NCBI GenBank assembly: GCA_964035545.1
Contig: OZ037773.1
Coordinates: 4,039,251 to 4,099,250 of the forward strand
DNA length: 60,000 nucleotides
Direction: 5' to 3'
Source: Bugula neritina
Lineage: Eukaryota > Bryozoa > Gymnolaemata > Cheilostomatida > Bugulidae
Below the pieces are notes generated by a model. The model was not told the DNA's origin and did no database searches. It saw only the letters and a list, made by a program, of their open reading frames with translations. The first letter of the stretch is position 1. The number at the start of each line of letters is the position of its first letter. Positions 23,501-35,919 of the stretch are shown piece by piece. A program made the position numbers and the translations under genes.

Positions 23501-23510
23501 ATCTCAATAA
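17505..23510 (+). CDS. SLC25A29-like mitochondrial carrier, copy C (complete)
   Basis: Nine coding exons: 17505-17541, 18770-18813, 19134-19227, 19542-19670, 19920-20087, 20792-20880, 21306-21435, 22563-22699, 23466-23510. They total 873 nt, 290 aa. All exon lengths except the last equal those of copy B, so gene structure is fully conserved while protein and introns have diverged. Signatures are [16 protein letters not shown] and PVDVVKTR. The last exon encodes [14 protein letters not shown], in place of VVGLSLRHLNPYFTKE in copy B; the T-V-T start is nearer to what I recall of vertebrate SLC25A29. The inner-membrane basic amino acid carrier role is inferred from family resemblance. C is the most diverged copy and possibly the ancestral one. 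Introns 1, 3 and 7 contain tandem arrays starting close to the donors. Confidence 0.92.
17543..18178. repeat. 33-bp minisatellite starting at the exon 1 donor of copy C
   Basis: About 19 units of a 33-bp motif: TAAAATAAGCATACAGTATA followed by TACTAAATTATCT. The first unit begins at the second base of the intron: the junction reads GAG|GTAAAATAAGCATACAG, and the same TAAAATAAGCATACAG occurs in nearly all later units. Each unit also contains TACTAA, the branch-point consensus. Confidence 0.95.
19256..19493. repeat. Imperfect (GT)n/(GCGT)n tract in copy C intron 3
   Basis: About 240 bp of alternating purine-pyrimidine sequence (GTGTGTATGTGCGTGCGTAT), starting 28 bp after the exon 3 donor and ending ~48 bp before exon 4. 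Alternating purine/pyrimidine with GCGC and GTGC steps can adopt Z-DNA. Related, shorter TGTGTGTGCGTAACTG sequence precedes the orphan exon at 3894. Confidence 0.93.
21494..22422. repeat. 16-bp GT/TA minisatellite with 430-bp higher-order repeat
   Basis: About 930 bp built from GTATATAGTGTGTGTA units in copy C intron 7, starting ~60 bp after the exon 7 donor. A rarer variant block (GTGTAGCGTATAGCGTGTG) occurs twice, near 21720 and 22150. The surrounding variant order repeats with a period of 430 bp (for example 21551 with 21981, 21661 with 22091). Two higher-order copies are therefore present. The long Tyr-Thr-His-rich frame on the minus strand is an artefact. Confidence 0.94.
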
Positions 23511-23624
23511 AAGAACCCTGTATATAGAAAGTCTATAACTGTTATTACGCACTGTTACATTGCAAATTCTAAATTAATTACGTTGCTTATTATTTTAAAA
23601 AGTGTAATAGAACTTGTGAGATCA

Positions 23625-23630
23625 AATAAA
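23625..23630 (+). terminator. Polyadenylation signal of carrier copy C
   Basis: AATAAA 115 bp after the stop codon, followed by AT-rich then TTGTTTTATT sequence. Another AATAAA at 23506 overlaps the stop codon and would give almost no 3' UTR. Confidence 0.6.
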
Positions 23631-23870
23631 ACGTATAAATACCAATAGACTGCAAAAAAGTAGACCGGCTTGTTTTATTATCTCATGTATTATAGCTTTG
23701 TATAATCAAAGAAATATATTTAATACAAAAAATAAAATGCAATAATATTTATGAAAAAATAAAATTTGATTTAATGACACCTAAATCCAATAAATATTAT
23801 TGCTACAATTTGACAATAAAACCAGCAACAACACAAACTCTACGAATAGAATTCGGTAGGACCAATAATG

Positions 23871-23876
23871 TTTATT
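23871..23876 (-). terminator. Candidate polyadenylation signal of the PLAT gene
   Basis: Minus-strand AATAAA (TTTATT on plus), 422 bp after the PLAT gene stop. Together with the copy C signal this makes a convergent, non-overlapping 3' arrangement with about 240 bp between the two signals. Confidence 0.45.
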
Positions 23877-24297
23877 GCGTTCAATTGGGTTTTACCAAAA
23901 ATAGTGCTGACAGAATCAGCAGATATTAAAATGACAAGTCAGAACACGTGCTTGCAGTGCCAGGCAATTCTAGTGTGTCTCGTATACCATAAGGTGTATA
24001 AAAATAGAATCACAACACAAAAAATACGATCGAAACTATACAGTGTTAGTATAGTGATTTTAGAAATTATACAGTTTTGTGTACAGTTCCTGTAGAAACT
24101 ATAGTGCTAGTACAGTCCCTGTAGAAAATATATAGTATTGTGTAGAGTCAGTGTAGAAACTATACAGTGACACAGTCAGTGTATATAGAAGCTATATAGT
24201 GTAACCAAAAGTCAGTATGAAAGTATAACAACATATGTGAAAAGCATAGTTCATACTTTGACTAACGCATGCAGAAATAAACAACTAAATGAAATGT

Positions 24298-27200
24298 TTA
24301 CCAATTTGACTGCCACTCATCACAGCCTGACTCATCATCACTGCTAGGAGTAGAAATAATATAGTATATTTATTGTTATTAACTTATTGTAAAAATTCAT
24401 ATTTTAAAACAATGTTGAATGCAACACTATTTACAATCTTTTTAGCTTAACACACATATGCAGAAATATTTTTAGTAAAACTTACTTCAAATTATGTATT
24501 ATATTTATGTCATGAGAGTAATAAAATCACTAAAAATATTGAAATAATATTATATGGACGAATAAATAAGTGAAATGATAAAAAAGATTAATTTGGGGTA
24601 TAAAAAGAGATAGTAATAAAACAGCTGCTAGCGGAATAAAAGATGCAATTATAGAAAAAAGTATAAGGCATGTTTGATTATATGCAGTTTTGAGGAGAAA
24701 TTCACAAAGAATCACTATTTTAAAATTACAGCAAATCTAAATATTTTGCAGCACAGTTATTTGAGGTTTTAGGACAAAGTTATAATGAAAAAATAAATAA
24801 TATATTTAGAGATAAATCTAAACTGAAGAGTTCAAAATTCATTATAGTACTTTAATGCACAAAAATGAAATCATGCTACATATGAAATCATAACATGCAC
24901 AGATTAAACGCATATTTGCATTTAATTTTTAAAAGTATATTGAAAACAACCAAAAATCCAATACTACAGGACCGAGACTAAATAAAATTTGAAGTTTTTA
25001 GCAAACATAGCCTCAGTGACTAATTAGCCCTGGTTCCATGAGCTAAAGTGTTTTTACCTGCGGTTGTATTCCTTCTTGTCAGTGACACGTAGAACTCTCT
25101 CGATCTTCCCATCCCCTTCACTTTCAGCAAACCATTGCTTACAGACAAACGTATACTCTTCCACTTTGGGTATTACCTGATAATCAGATATTTATGAATT
25201 ACTATTGTATCTGATATAACTATGGAGTCTAAATTCAATATACATGTGAAACAATAATCAAATAGTTTGTTTCCCCATTCAGAATTTCAAAGTTGAATGC
25301 TTACAGTTTACTAATCTATCTAAAATTAAAACAAAAACATTTAAAAGTTGTATTTTAGCAAATGATAGATATAAAATTACATTATTTAACAAACACTGTG
25401 CGTTATAGAAAATCAGTAAGAGACCACAAAGTGTTATAGCACAGTTCCTTTGCCTAGCAACTAATCAACAATATGACAGATGTAATATAGCTGCTGCATA
25501 CAGCATAATGCTTGGTACCAAAACTTAACAGATCATACAAAAACTTACTACAGAAATTTTATTTCAGCACACATAGTAATGGCAGAATATTAGTCTAATA
25601 TATGAACACTTGTGAGGACACATAGTAATGGCAGAATATTAGTCTAGTATATGAACACTAAGTTTTAGGAACAAAATAGAAATTAAATTACTTTGTCGAT
25701 TGTGTCAGAAAGTTTGTCATGTTCTTTCTTCAGCCTTAAAGCCTCTTCAATACTTTTATCAACTGCGGGCATCTCTTCAGAGTCCCATATTGACGTGTCT
25801 TCACTTCCAGTCTATAAAAAAGATTAAAACTAAAGTCTTGCTGAGGTCTAGAGTGATAGTTAATTTATTAGTTATTGGCAATGATAACTTTTCCATTGTA
25901 CCTGTCAGTCAAAATTTGCTGTTTTAGACAGAAAGAAAACTTTTTCGTTATACGTCAAACAGCCATTCAGCAACGAAAATCACCCTCCTAAACTAAACCC
26001 GCTAATTTAAATCTAAATTTGAACAAAAGTTGTTTTTTCGGCTGGTTGATTCTAAACTACGCTAACATTTCAACTATATTATTGCAGAAATCCTGTTTAA
26101 TATCATGAACAATTTATTTACAGTGCTATCTTGATTTCTATCTACATTCATCACCTATGACTCATTACTAAAATGGAACCATGCTCAAACTCAATACAAA
26201 GTTTCCTTAACCAATTTTAAACTCACCTACAAATCACGGTTTGCGAAGTTCCAATTATTTCCACAATGAGTTGAATTTACACTCAATCTCCTAGAATCTC
26301 ATTTTATCTCGCACCAGTAAGTTATTCTCACCTCCGTGATTTCAGCCACGTCTGACAAGTTATCCATTCTCTTCCGCCTTTTCTCCTCCTTCTCTTTCTT
26401 ACGCATGTTGAACTCTAATTGGTTGAAGTCAGAGGCGGAGCCAGTGAGCTCTTCGTCTAGTTCTGACTCTTTTCCATCTTCATCATCAGAGTCACTAAAG
26501 TAAAATATAGATTACCGTAGAGGTAGTGTATTATGGGCTGGCTAAAAACCAATCTGCCGTCGAGTTAAAAATAAACAAGTAAAATTGTGAACTTTATGAG
26601 CAGTTGCCACATATTTAGCCTTATAATATTATGGTGAAATTATAGAAAGTAATATATTGCACTTTTTGTAATAAAGCATGTGAGACGGCAATGAGCAGTT
26701 TTACATGCAACTCATATGAATTAACACAATAAGATACTCCTCCTTGTTTAGAATTTACTGACATTATTTCTCAACAAAATTGTGAAGCAGTAAAAAAACC
26801 AGAATTTAAATAATATTAATTAATGTTTATAGTATCAATTATGTTGGAAAATTTATAAGACAACATAAATAATATGGTCTTCCAATTCCTAAACTACTGC
26901 ATCTAGCAAAATTAAAAACTTTCATATAAAAACATGCAAAATGACACAATATATTAAAAAATAAAACAGGCGTTTTAATTAAATATATGATAAAGCGAAT
27001 ATTTAGTTTCTATTTCTAACCTAGATGACTCATCACTTTGCTTCTTTGCTTTCTTTCCAGCTTGTTGAGATTTTTTCTCTTTCTTGCTTTTCTTTGATTT
27101 TTTAGTTTTACTTTTACTTGAGCTAAAAATTAAATCAGTGATTCTATGAAATTAAAAACATCTAACTTTATTTATTTATTTATTTTAGAAATAAATAAAT

Positions 27201-30200
27201 CAATAATTTTAAGCTTCACAGTTTCAAGAGTTGCATATATAAGCTCATTATTGCTGCACTTAGTTCAGTGGGAGTTACCTACCCACTCATTGACATTGAT
27301 CGGCCAATCACAAATGGTCTCTCTTCTTCAGAGCTCATTGATCCGCTATTAGAACTCCGCCCATCACTCTCATTATCCGAATCTGTAGCTTCAGCTTTTT
27401 TCTTCTTGTTTAGGTCTTTAGAAGAATTTGGCTCTTTTTTCACGCGGGTCTTTACTTCTGTAAACTTGCGTATCAAAACCTAAACACAATTCCATAAAAT
27501 TGTACAGAAAACTCAAATTATTCTTAGAAAAACGATAAGTCATATATTCTGTTTATTGCTTGAGCATGAGAAAAAAGGGAGTGTATGCATGCGTGCGTGT
27601 GTGTGTAAATACGCCTGCATACCTTTTCCAAGTACCAGCCTGCTGCAACTCCCTTGTTATTGTGACCTATTTTAATCTTCTTCAGTTCCCCGACATCAAC
27701 AGTTTTTAACTGTAAAAGAATATAAATTATTACTCATATAGAAAGTTTACACCAACCGGTTCTGCATTTAAAATATGATAAAAAATAACCAAAAATATTA
27801 TGAAGCGGCTTAGGAAACATGGTACCAGGAACATGGTAGCTAATGCATGAACTGACACCGAACAAAATTATTTTTAAATCAACTAAAAACAATAATTTAA
27901 TACATATAAATTGTTGTAATATAGTTTTATATAATTAACCTGGAATATATCAACTTGATTTCTCTCAAAAGGATTGTCGTAGTTGCCTTGGATGTCACTC
28001 AAGTTGATTCGATTTGAATGTGACTCATCTCCATACATCTGTATCAACACGTTAGCATCAGTTCCAGCAAAACCAACGTCTCCAGTGTGGATATTTATTT
28101 CATAGAGTACTTCTTTTCCTTCTAAAAGTATGAGTTGTGTTGTTGTATACAAGCTGTAATAGTACCAAGATATGGAAACTCCATGTTGCTATTTCATGAA
28201 TTTTGATTGTACACTGAGCAATTTGTGAGTCCCTGATTCTAACCAATCATTTCCATCTATTTGTAAAAATAAATCTTACAAAGAAGACAATTTAAAAGAA
28301 AAAATTGTGTTTAAAAAAGTCCAGAAAGAAACACCATTCAATGTTACATAAGAACACAATACTGTGTAACATATAATTCATTCTTTTGTTAGACATATTA
28401 TTATATTAGGTACATTAAATAAATAAAAACCTTTCTATAATATAATAAAGTTATTGGAGGCAGAAAATGTTTCTGTACGCATGAATATTGTTGGGATTTT
28501 CTAGGTAAACAACAATGACTTTAGCTATTTGAAGGTCAGCACTACGCGGCAAGCTAGAGAAGCAAAAAAAGATCTTTAGCTGCTTTCATGTAGAACTATC
28601 AAATGCTTTGAGCTTCAAATATAATATAAGAATAAAAATTTAAATGTTGACAAAATCTTCGTGTAAATTTGGCTTTAAATTATCGGTGAAAGCAACAAGT
28701 TTTAAATACCTTTAGAATTCTGCGTAGTCCAAGAGCCCAAGTCAAAGTTCTCTGGTACTGGAGAACTGGGAATTTCTCTCCACACAGCATTGCCCTCTTC
28801 CTTAACCAACCATTGATTACAGAAAAACAGGTGAGACCTTTTTGCGTAGAGATCTTTTATATAAACTAACAACAGCAACCATCTCCTTGATTTACCTTTA
28901 TCATTGTGTTCAATCCTGCAGATGAAATAACATGCAACACAAAATTAGTACTTAATAAAACTGTTTGAAAGCTTTCTTTCTTTAGATTTGTACTTGATTG
29001 TTAACCTAGTTTACTAAAAAAGTAATACATTTAGTAGAATGACTTTTAATAAAATACAGCACCATTAGTCTGAATTTATTTTGAGTTAGTGACACAACTA
29101 GTCAAAGTCAATAATATGTAAGTGATGACTGATGATCAAGTGATGATTAACTGATGAGTGAATGATGACTAAACCACAACTGACTAACGACTCACTAACA
29201 ACCGGGTGACGACTAACCTGATCTTGGAAAGAGAGCCAACGTCTTCTAGAGAAAGGTTAAAAGTATCAACTGCCCCTCTTTTAAAACAATGCCTATCCTT
29301 ATGACCCAGTAGGCATTTTTTACTTCTGCGACCTTTTGACCCCACCAAAGTCAAGTAGACTTTAGAGTCGGTTCCACTGTGTTTGTGTGCAGCTGTGACA
29401 ACGGTGACTTCATAGTCTACATTACACACACATTCATAATTAGAGATAGACGTACAAGTTAACTTGTGAGAGGCTGCATTTGCTAGATTAGATTTGAAGC
29501 TATGCCTTGATTGTCATATAAAAATACTTGCTTTTGGGGCAGATACATTGAAAAAACTTGTGTTATATACTGAATGATATGTCAAGCAATATCATATAAT
29601 TATTATACAAAGGTAGTGCATAGCAATAAGATAATTGAATGATATACAAGTAACACTGAATAATTTTTTTAATGCAGCTCACTGAAAATTAGTGACTTAC
29701 TTAAGACTATTAGTTATAAGTGAATTAAACAAATGTAAAAACTAAAATATTTTTACATAATTATAGTAATTTTTGAAAGCTAAAATGAAACATACTGCAA
29801 ACATAAATTGAAATATTGTTTGTTCTAAAGTTACCAAACAACTAGATAACATGGACCTATCAAGTTTTTACTAGTAACCAGCAAATTTAATCTGCATAAT
29901 AAATCCTGTAGTAAGTTAATTTGCACCTCGGAATAACTTCTCTTCTTCAGCCGGAACTAGTTTCCTTCCGAGAGATTCTTTGTCGTGGTAGAGTGAGAGC
30001 CAATCAGAGCAGGGGAAATAGTAAGACTTCTTTGTTTTCATGTTGGTGATACGGACGGACTCCAACAACCACGACTGTGACCTTTCGTAACCATCAGTCT
30101 ATAAAATCAAGTTAAATGCTATTGTGTTAATGAAAGATCTTACATGTAGAATGATATTTTAGGACAGGTAACAGATGAAATACAATCTGTCAAACCAATG

Positions 30201-33200
30201 GAAAGTCTTTTTTCACCTGTTATATCAATTGAATGCCCGAGACTTGCTAAATCTAACCATTATAAAAATATTTGCATCAATAAATCATATTTATTGATAT
30301 AATATATTCTATTACACACAAAATCGGAAATGTAATATGAGTAATATGAGTATTTTTTAAAATGTTGTCATAGAATATATTATACTTTACAAAGTGAAAG
30401 TCACTATGGTAAATATAATTGACAAGCTGATAGCTTTCTAATGATACAGAAGGGTGTAAAGTAGCAGTAGACCTATCTGATCATCTTGTTCATGTATTTG
30501 TGAACCATAGAGGCTTCATGGTTACATGGTACAAAGAGAAAACAGACCTCCATGTCAATAGATGTAATTTCTGGAAAGTTCTGAGCAGTAACACTAAAAG
30601 TGTTAGTAGAGTCCCTCATGAAGATAAACTTTGGCCCAGGTTTCTTTAACACAATACGAGGTGTTTTCTGCTTTGGGCTCAAACCATACATGCGCAATGT
30701 TACCTGCAAACACGTAGAATATAGCTCAACTGATATCCAAAAACTCATATAAGTCTCCTAAATTCCAGGAGAGAATAATAATAGCTAGTGTAACACTTAC
30801 TAATAGATGGGGGCGTTCCACGGCCCTTACAAAGCCTTAGCTTATAGACACCTACCAAATGCAGTTACTAAATAAGACCATTGAAACATGTTAATAGCTG
30901 CCAAAACATGTTGATACCTGCTGACACATGTTGATACCTGATGACACATGTTGGAAACTGATGACACATGTTGATACCTGATGAAACATGTGGATAACTG
31001 ATGACACATGTTGATAATTGATGACACATGTTGATACCTAATGACACACACTGATACCTGCTGGTATTCACTGACACATGCCGATACCTGTTGACAAAAT
31101 TTCTCACCTGCTGACACACTTTGAAACCAGCTGACACTATTTTATTAAAATGTCTCAATGTGTACACAATACCCTTTCAATAAGAAATATGACATGAATG
31201 CTCGTGGAACATACCGTTGCATCTGTGCCGCCATTCACCTGACACCCTGTTATGACAGTGACTTTATATATAGCTTGATCTTCTCTAGAGAGAGCCTTTT
31301 TGTCAGATGCTTGTGCATTGAAAGGTCGACAGTACAAGCTCTCTGGCTTGATGGGGTTGTAATATGGGCGTAAGGGTTGACCTTTGACCTTCTTCTCGGA
31401 TTTCTATTAGATACAACAACTATGTAAGAGATGAAAAGGAGAACAAGTATAATTCTAAACAGCCAATGATTGAAAACTACAAAGTTATTTAGTTTTTAAC
31501 ACTAATTTTGAGACATGTTTCAATTTTTAGCAGAGTATGTCAGAGATGAAGGAAAAATAATTCATATTTCAAAAAAGGATGGTCGAAATTTAAAGGAGAA
31601 TTTAGCTTTGAACATTCACTTTTAAAACAACAATCTCAAATCCTTTACCAATTTTGTTCAGAATTTCCAACATCAAGTAATATATTATTCTGACTCTTTT
31701 GGGTATTTAATATAAAATTCTACAATAGAATTAAAGGTGCTTCCTAACATATTTCATTTACTTTATTTTTCTTTCTCACGTGTAGTTGAGAAACTACGTT
31801 AAGATTAATTGAAAACTTTTTCATGAGTTAAATGTAAAAGAAGTGAATAGAAGTAGTTACTACTGATTACCAAGTGCTGCCGGTGCTCTTCTAGAGTTGT
31901 GCAGAGATAGCAGTATCCGTTGATCGGGTCTAGAGCTGGCCCAACATCTAAAACAATATAGTAAGAAGAACACAAATAGTAAACAGTATTATTGTTGTTT
32001 TTTATACTGAGTCAGTGGTTTATATCCAATAAGGGCCAAGTGTAAAGTCAGAAAATCTTTTAGATTGCCAGTGTGCTAAGTAACAGCCTACTAGAATCAA
32101 AGCGCAAGCTTTTTTTACAATAGTGAGACTTTAAATAATTTGCCCATAGTGTACAATTAGTCAGAATTTTAGCATCTTAGATCAAAAACTTCCAAAAAAA
32201 CGACATGTTTCGACCATTTGGAATTTCCCACAAATTACATTCAATAATGTGAAGGATTGTTATGCCTGTCAACAAACACTGTATCAATGCAGACATTTTC
32301 AGAGTTTTGATAGTGTCACAAAAGTTGGTACTAGACAAATAATATAAACAAAATTTTCAGTCATATAGAGAACCTCACATAAGTAACGGTTATTAGTGTC
32401 TGGAGCAATAATGACTTACCCATACTAAAGGTCGGTTTATACCTTAAAGTGGTGAAAGTTATTGCTCACTAGCTGACAGAGAGTGTGTGTCAGCAAAAGT
32501 TAAGTCACCAGTGTATCTATTCATTAGTTCATTCAGTCATTAATTAATAACCAATTATCACAAAACATGCACTGATTTACAGTTTGTACATCAATACACA
32601 AATAGAATGACTATGGAAAGCACATATGAGAATTATGATTTAATCAATACACAGATGACAGAGGGCTGCTACATGATGTGCCTGTAACACTTTACAAACT
32701 TACTTAATCACATTGAAGACAGTTTGTTGTGTAGAATAAGGATATTGTCAACTCAAAATTGTTATTTACTGCATAATGTTTATATTATAACAGTTCATTT
32801 GTGCTAAAATGCTGCTAATTGAGAGGTACTGTTTGAATAAACTTAAACCACGAAGCAACTTTTATTATAGTTGTCATTATTGGGACAAATAGTAACTAAC
32901 TGGTCATCAATAAATGACAGTTGGATAATAACAATTAACAACTATGATGATTCCTATAACCTTCATTATTATTATCACTGCTATTCTGTTGCTTCAATAA
33001 ATGTAAAGATGAATTAGAAATCAAGTAAGAGTTGTCCATTACTAAACAGTAGAGTATTAATAACTTACTAAAGTAAACTCTAATTCTGATAAGATCAGAT
33101 ATTATCATATGCTTATAGTAACATAAGTTTGGAAATCAGAGTTATTAAGCAATCACTGTGATACAGCAACAGTATGAGTTTTGATTACATAAAGTTTAGC

Positions 33201-34867
33201 TCCACTTAAAAAAAGTAAATATGCCTGAATTTATACAAGCAGTGGCAATTTTTTTAAACTTTTATTCACATGCATTCATTTATATAGAAAACATTCATTT
33301 ATGTAGAGGATACAACTGCTAAAGCCCACATCTTTTCCAAACCTGAAAAATCTTTCGTCTAACCACACCCACTTTGTAAAAATGGTATTTTGGTACGTCA
33401 ATCTCACTTTCAATATCTGTGGTCGACGTAACATCCCTTATAGCTCCATATTGTAAACAAGTTACGCTTCACACTGGCTCCAACATACCACAATTTTTCA
33501 TTTAGGGGCAGTAGCGGAGGAATTGAGATAGCCTAAGCTCAATTTTATTATTAAATTTTGGTTTGGAAACATAACTTCTTTTGTTACATTTCTAATCTAG
33601 AACACAGGCTTTTCTCAATTTCTCTATTACTGCACCTACGTCCAATTTTTAAGAAAGTTACATAAACTGTTTCAGTATTACTTAGACTAACCAGTTCTGT
33701 TGTCAATATCTTCTAAATCAAAATAATCTTTCTTAGCACTGTCCAAGCTTCCTGTGTACTTGATTCTTGTCTCGCGGCACTGCCATCTTGTGTTCGGAGG
33801 ATCTAGAATGAAAGGTGCGAGTAAAGCAGATTACATGAAGTTAAAACATAATTGATATTTTACTTAATTCAAAGGCTGAATAGACAATGATTTGTGACTA
33901 GGAATAATTAATAAAGAGTGTCCAGTTTATTTAAAAACTAGATAAAAGTTTGAAAAACGCTTTTGCTTAGAATTTCATGGCAAAATTAATTATATGCTAG
34001 AGTAATGGGGTGACAACTGCTAAGGAGAATTGACTTAGGTTTGAAGTTGCTTCCCTCTAGAAACTAAGGATTTTATCATTGCATCTGTTCTAAATACTAT
34101 AGTTATAAGCCTCAAGTCTACTGTTTAAACAAATGTAAAATATAATCATTCAGTATCCCACCTGAGTGAACACTGCCACTATCATCCCATTCGCCCTCAA
34201 GTTCTTCAGCTTTCGCTTTTCTCAACTCCTTTTCAATGTTGTCAGCTTTGACTCTAAGATAGGACTCGCTGATTTGCTGCTGATTGCGACGACATAACGC
34301 CGTCAGCTGATTGCTGTAAAGGTCAGGGTTAACAGGCCCCACAGAGGTCAACCTCATGTTGTCACTCAACCTAGAGATATGATGATGCAGCATAAAATGA
34401 AACTCAAGTCTTCGAACACGGAAAAATTGACTGATTAACAAATCCCAAGAAGTGATGAAAATAGACAGGAAATGGTTAAATTTATATCATTACCACTATT
34501 CAATTACTTTAATATAACATCATCGTTAACATAATGTATTTTGAGTAGATATGTACATTGTTTCGAAACAAGAGTAGTCAAAGACGTGGAAATTTTTAAC
34601 AAATTTGTGATTTTAAACACATGAAACATAGAACCGAATTTATTTGCTTTGGCATTCAATTATATTAGGGATAGTTTTATTACTACTACTTGCTTGCTAT
34701 TTCAACTTAGCATAGCAGTGCTATTTGGAAGGCATTTAGACATCAACATGATACTCACCCTGTGCCAGAGTAAGGGGCGTAATGAGTGTCTCCTGGTGAT
34801 AACCAATCACTAACTTTAGAATCAGCTTTAGGAATGAGTCTAGGCTTAGTTTGATGCATATTATATT
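24298..34867 (-). CDS. Three-PLAT-domain protein, LOXHD1-like, with interrupted last PLAT
   Basis: Seventeen exons, 5' to 3': 34867-34759, 34370-34162, 33802-33692, 31947-31871, 31403-31215, 30703-30548, 30098-29927, 29416-29218, 28915-28710, 28121-27940, 27709-27623, 27479-27283, 27122-27021, 26494-26332, 25811-25692, 25176-25058, 24343-24298. From the ATG at 34859 the product is 811 aa. Residues 1-200 are non-globular with a CxxC...HxxH cluster (GYCYLCTTLEEHRQH). PLAT1 is ~211-325, PLAT2 ~339-455, PLAT3 ~480-790. The PLAT hallmarks GGTDATV, SGTDSKV and AGTDANV, and FxCNxWL-type edges, are clear. PLAT3 is split after GWYLEK (563) by ~190 Lys/Ser/Asp/Glu-rich residues before EEYTFVCKQW. PLAT domains usually bind membranes or proteins; LOXHD1 is a hair-cell protein in vertebrates. 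The first exon has an acceptor, so a further 5' exon exists and the start is uncertain. Confidence 0.87.
25567..25661. repeat. 52-bp direct duplication in a PLAT gene intron
   Basis: The stretch CACATAGTAATGGCAGAATATT...ATGAACACT occurs at ~25567-25609 and again at ~25619-25661 with one difference (CTAATAT against CTAGTAT). A small, recent tandem duplication without obvious function. Confidence 0.85.
29100..29217. repeat. Degenerate GTTAGTC/GATGACT repeat adjoining a 5' splice site
   Basis: On the minus strand the intron after PLAT exon 8 starts GTTAGTCGTCACC and continues with GTTAGTGAGTC, GTTAGTCAGTTG and TTTAGTCATCATTCAC, then several ATCATCA units. The donor sequence itself (GTTAGTC) is thus repeated at least three times within ~60 bp. 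Confidence 0.8.
30889..31138. repeat. 20-bp minisatellite in PLAT gene intron 5
   Basis: About 12 units based on ACATGTTGATACCTGATGAC (plus strand), decaying at both ends. It lies 76 bp downstream of the exon 5 donor of the minus-strand PLAT gene. The Tyr-Gln-His-Val-Ser frames through it are artefacts. Confidence 0.93.
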
Positions 34868-35858
34868 CTGCAAAAATTAAAACAATGAATGAATCTGCAA
34901 CTGTTGTTGATTGCGAATTGAAGACTAGAAAGAGTTGCATGTTTAAGCAAGTTTACTAATAAATTCAATTTAAAACTAAAAAAAACTGCTAATTATGCAT
35001 TTTAATGAAACGTTCAGCTTAAAAAAAAATAAAAAAATGTAGGAAATAATAAATAGTTAGCTAATAAAAGACTGTACAGCCCAAGTGACTAAATATTCGA
35101 TTTATGTTGCAAACTAATAAACTTTGTTTTGATCTATACAATAGAAAAAGGGAAATATTTTTAACATTACTATAGCATTTTAACTTCATTTAGCAAGTTT
35201 ACATACACAATATATAGCATTACCACCAAGCCTAACCACAACAGGTCAATAACAAAAGCTCTACTCTGAATATGAGAATAGCTAATACTAACAGTCAGTA
35301 TCAGTAAAAGTATGCAAATAACCAATTTATCAATGTTTATTGCATTTATAATTACTCATAATTATTATCATAGTCATTTAGTTTAACTCGTTATTATTAA
35401 ATTAATTATAGGATTTTATGACTACAACTGGAAGTGTAAATTAAAATATAGTTATTAAACAGATAATTTTATTAGCATTTATTCTAAAATTTTAATAACT
35501 TTAAATAGTTTGTGCAAAATTAACTGTAAATTTAAACTATGATCACAGTGATAAGCTGTTATAAATAAATAAGCCCAAAATGAAAATGCCAAACAAAAAT
35601 TAAAACTAAATACAAATCTAAGCTTATAGTTATTACTATTTACTAATAGCATAGTTACTAAAATATTAGTAATACTATTAGTTTAAATTACAGTAATTAT
35701 GAAACCTATAAAATATTTTTGTAAATTAGCTTTATCACAGCCTACAATACTATATTCAAGTAAGATATTCAAACTGAAAACAACTAATTCAAGTGTCGAT
35801 AGCTCAAATTCATATCGCGTTTCAGATTCTGATTGCGCTCGCTATAATAACAGGAAAC

Positions 35859-35919
35859 TGCTGTTGTTGTGGTGACGGGATTTTCCAAGTGATAGTCTAT
35901 TGCCCTCTCTTGAACCCAT
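35859..35919 (-). other. Tentative first coding exon of the PLAT gene
   Basis: A 61-bp open segment begins with ATG at 35919 (MGSREGNRLSLGK...) and ends in phase 1 at AGCA|GTTTCC. Phase 1 is what the acceptor of the exon at 34867 needs, and joining would give an 834-aa protein. The segment is markedly less AT-rich than its surroundings. Against it, GTTTCC is a weak donor. A non-coding first exon with translation from 34859 is equally possible. Confidence 0.3.

Noticed and set aside
27146-27483. Plus-strand frames opposite the PLAT gene (e.g. at 27268)
   Set aside because: They are shadows of the minus-strand charged-linker exon 27283-27479, which has splice sites and correct phase.
30889-31138. 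CRISPR-like regular repeats (also 11513-12027 and 17543-18178)
   Set aside because: Units are head-to-tail with no unique spacers, and the DNA is eukaryotic; these are minisatellites.
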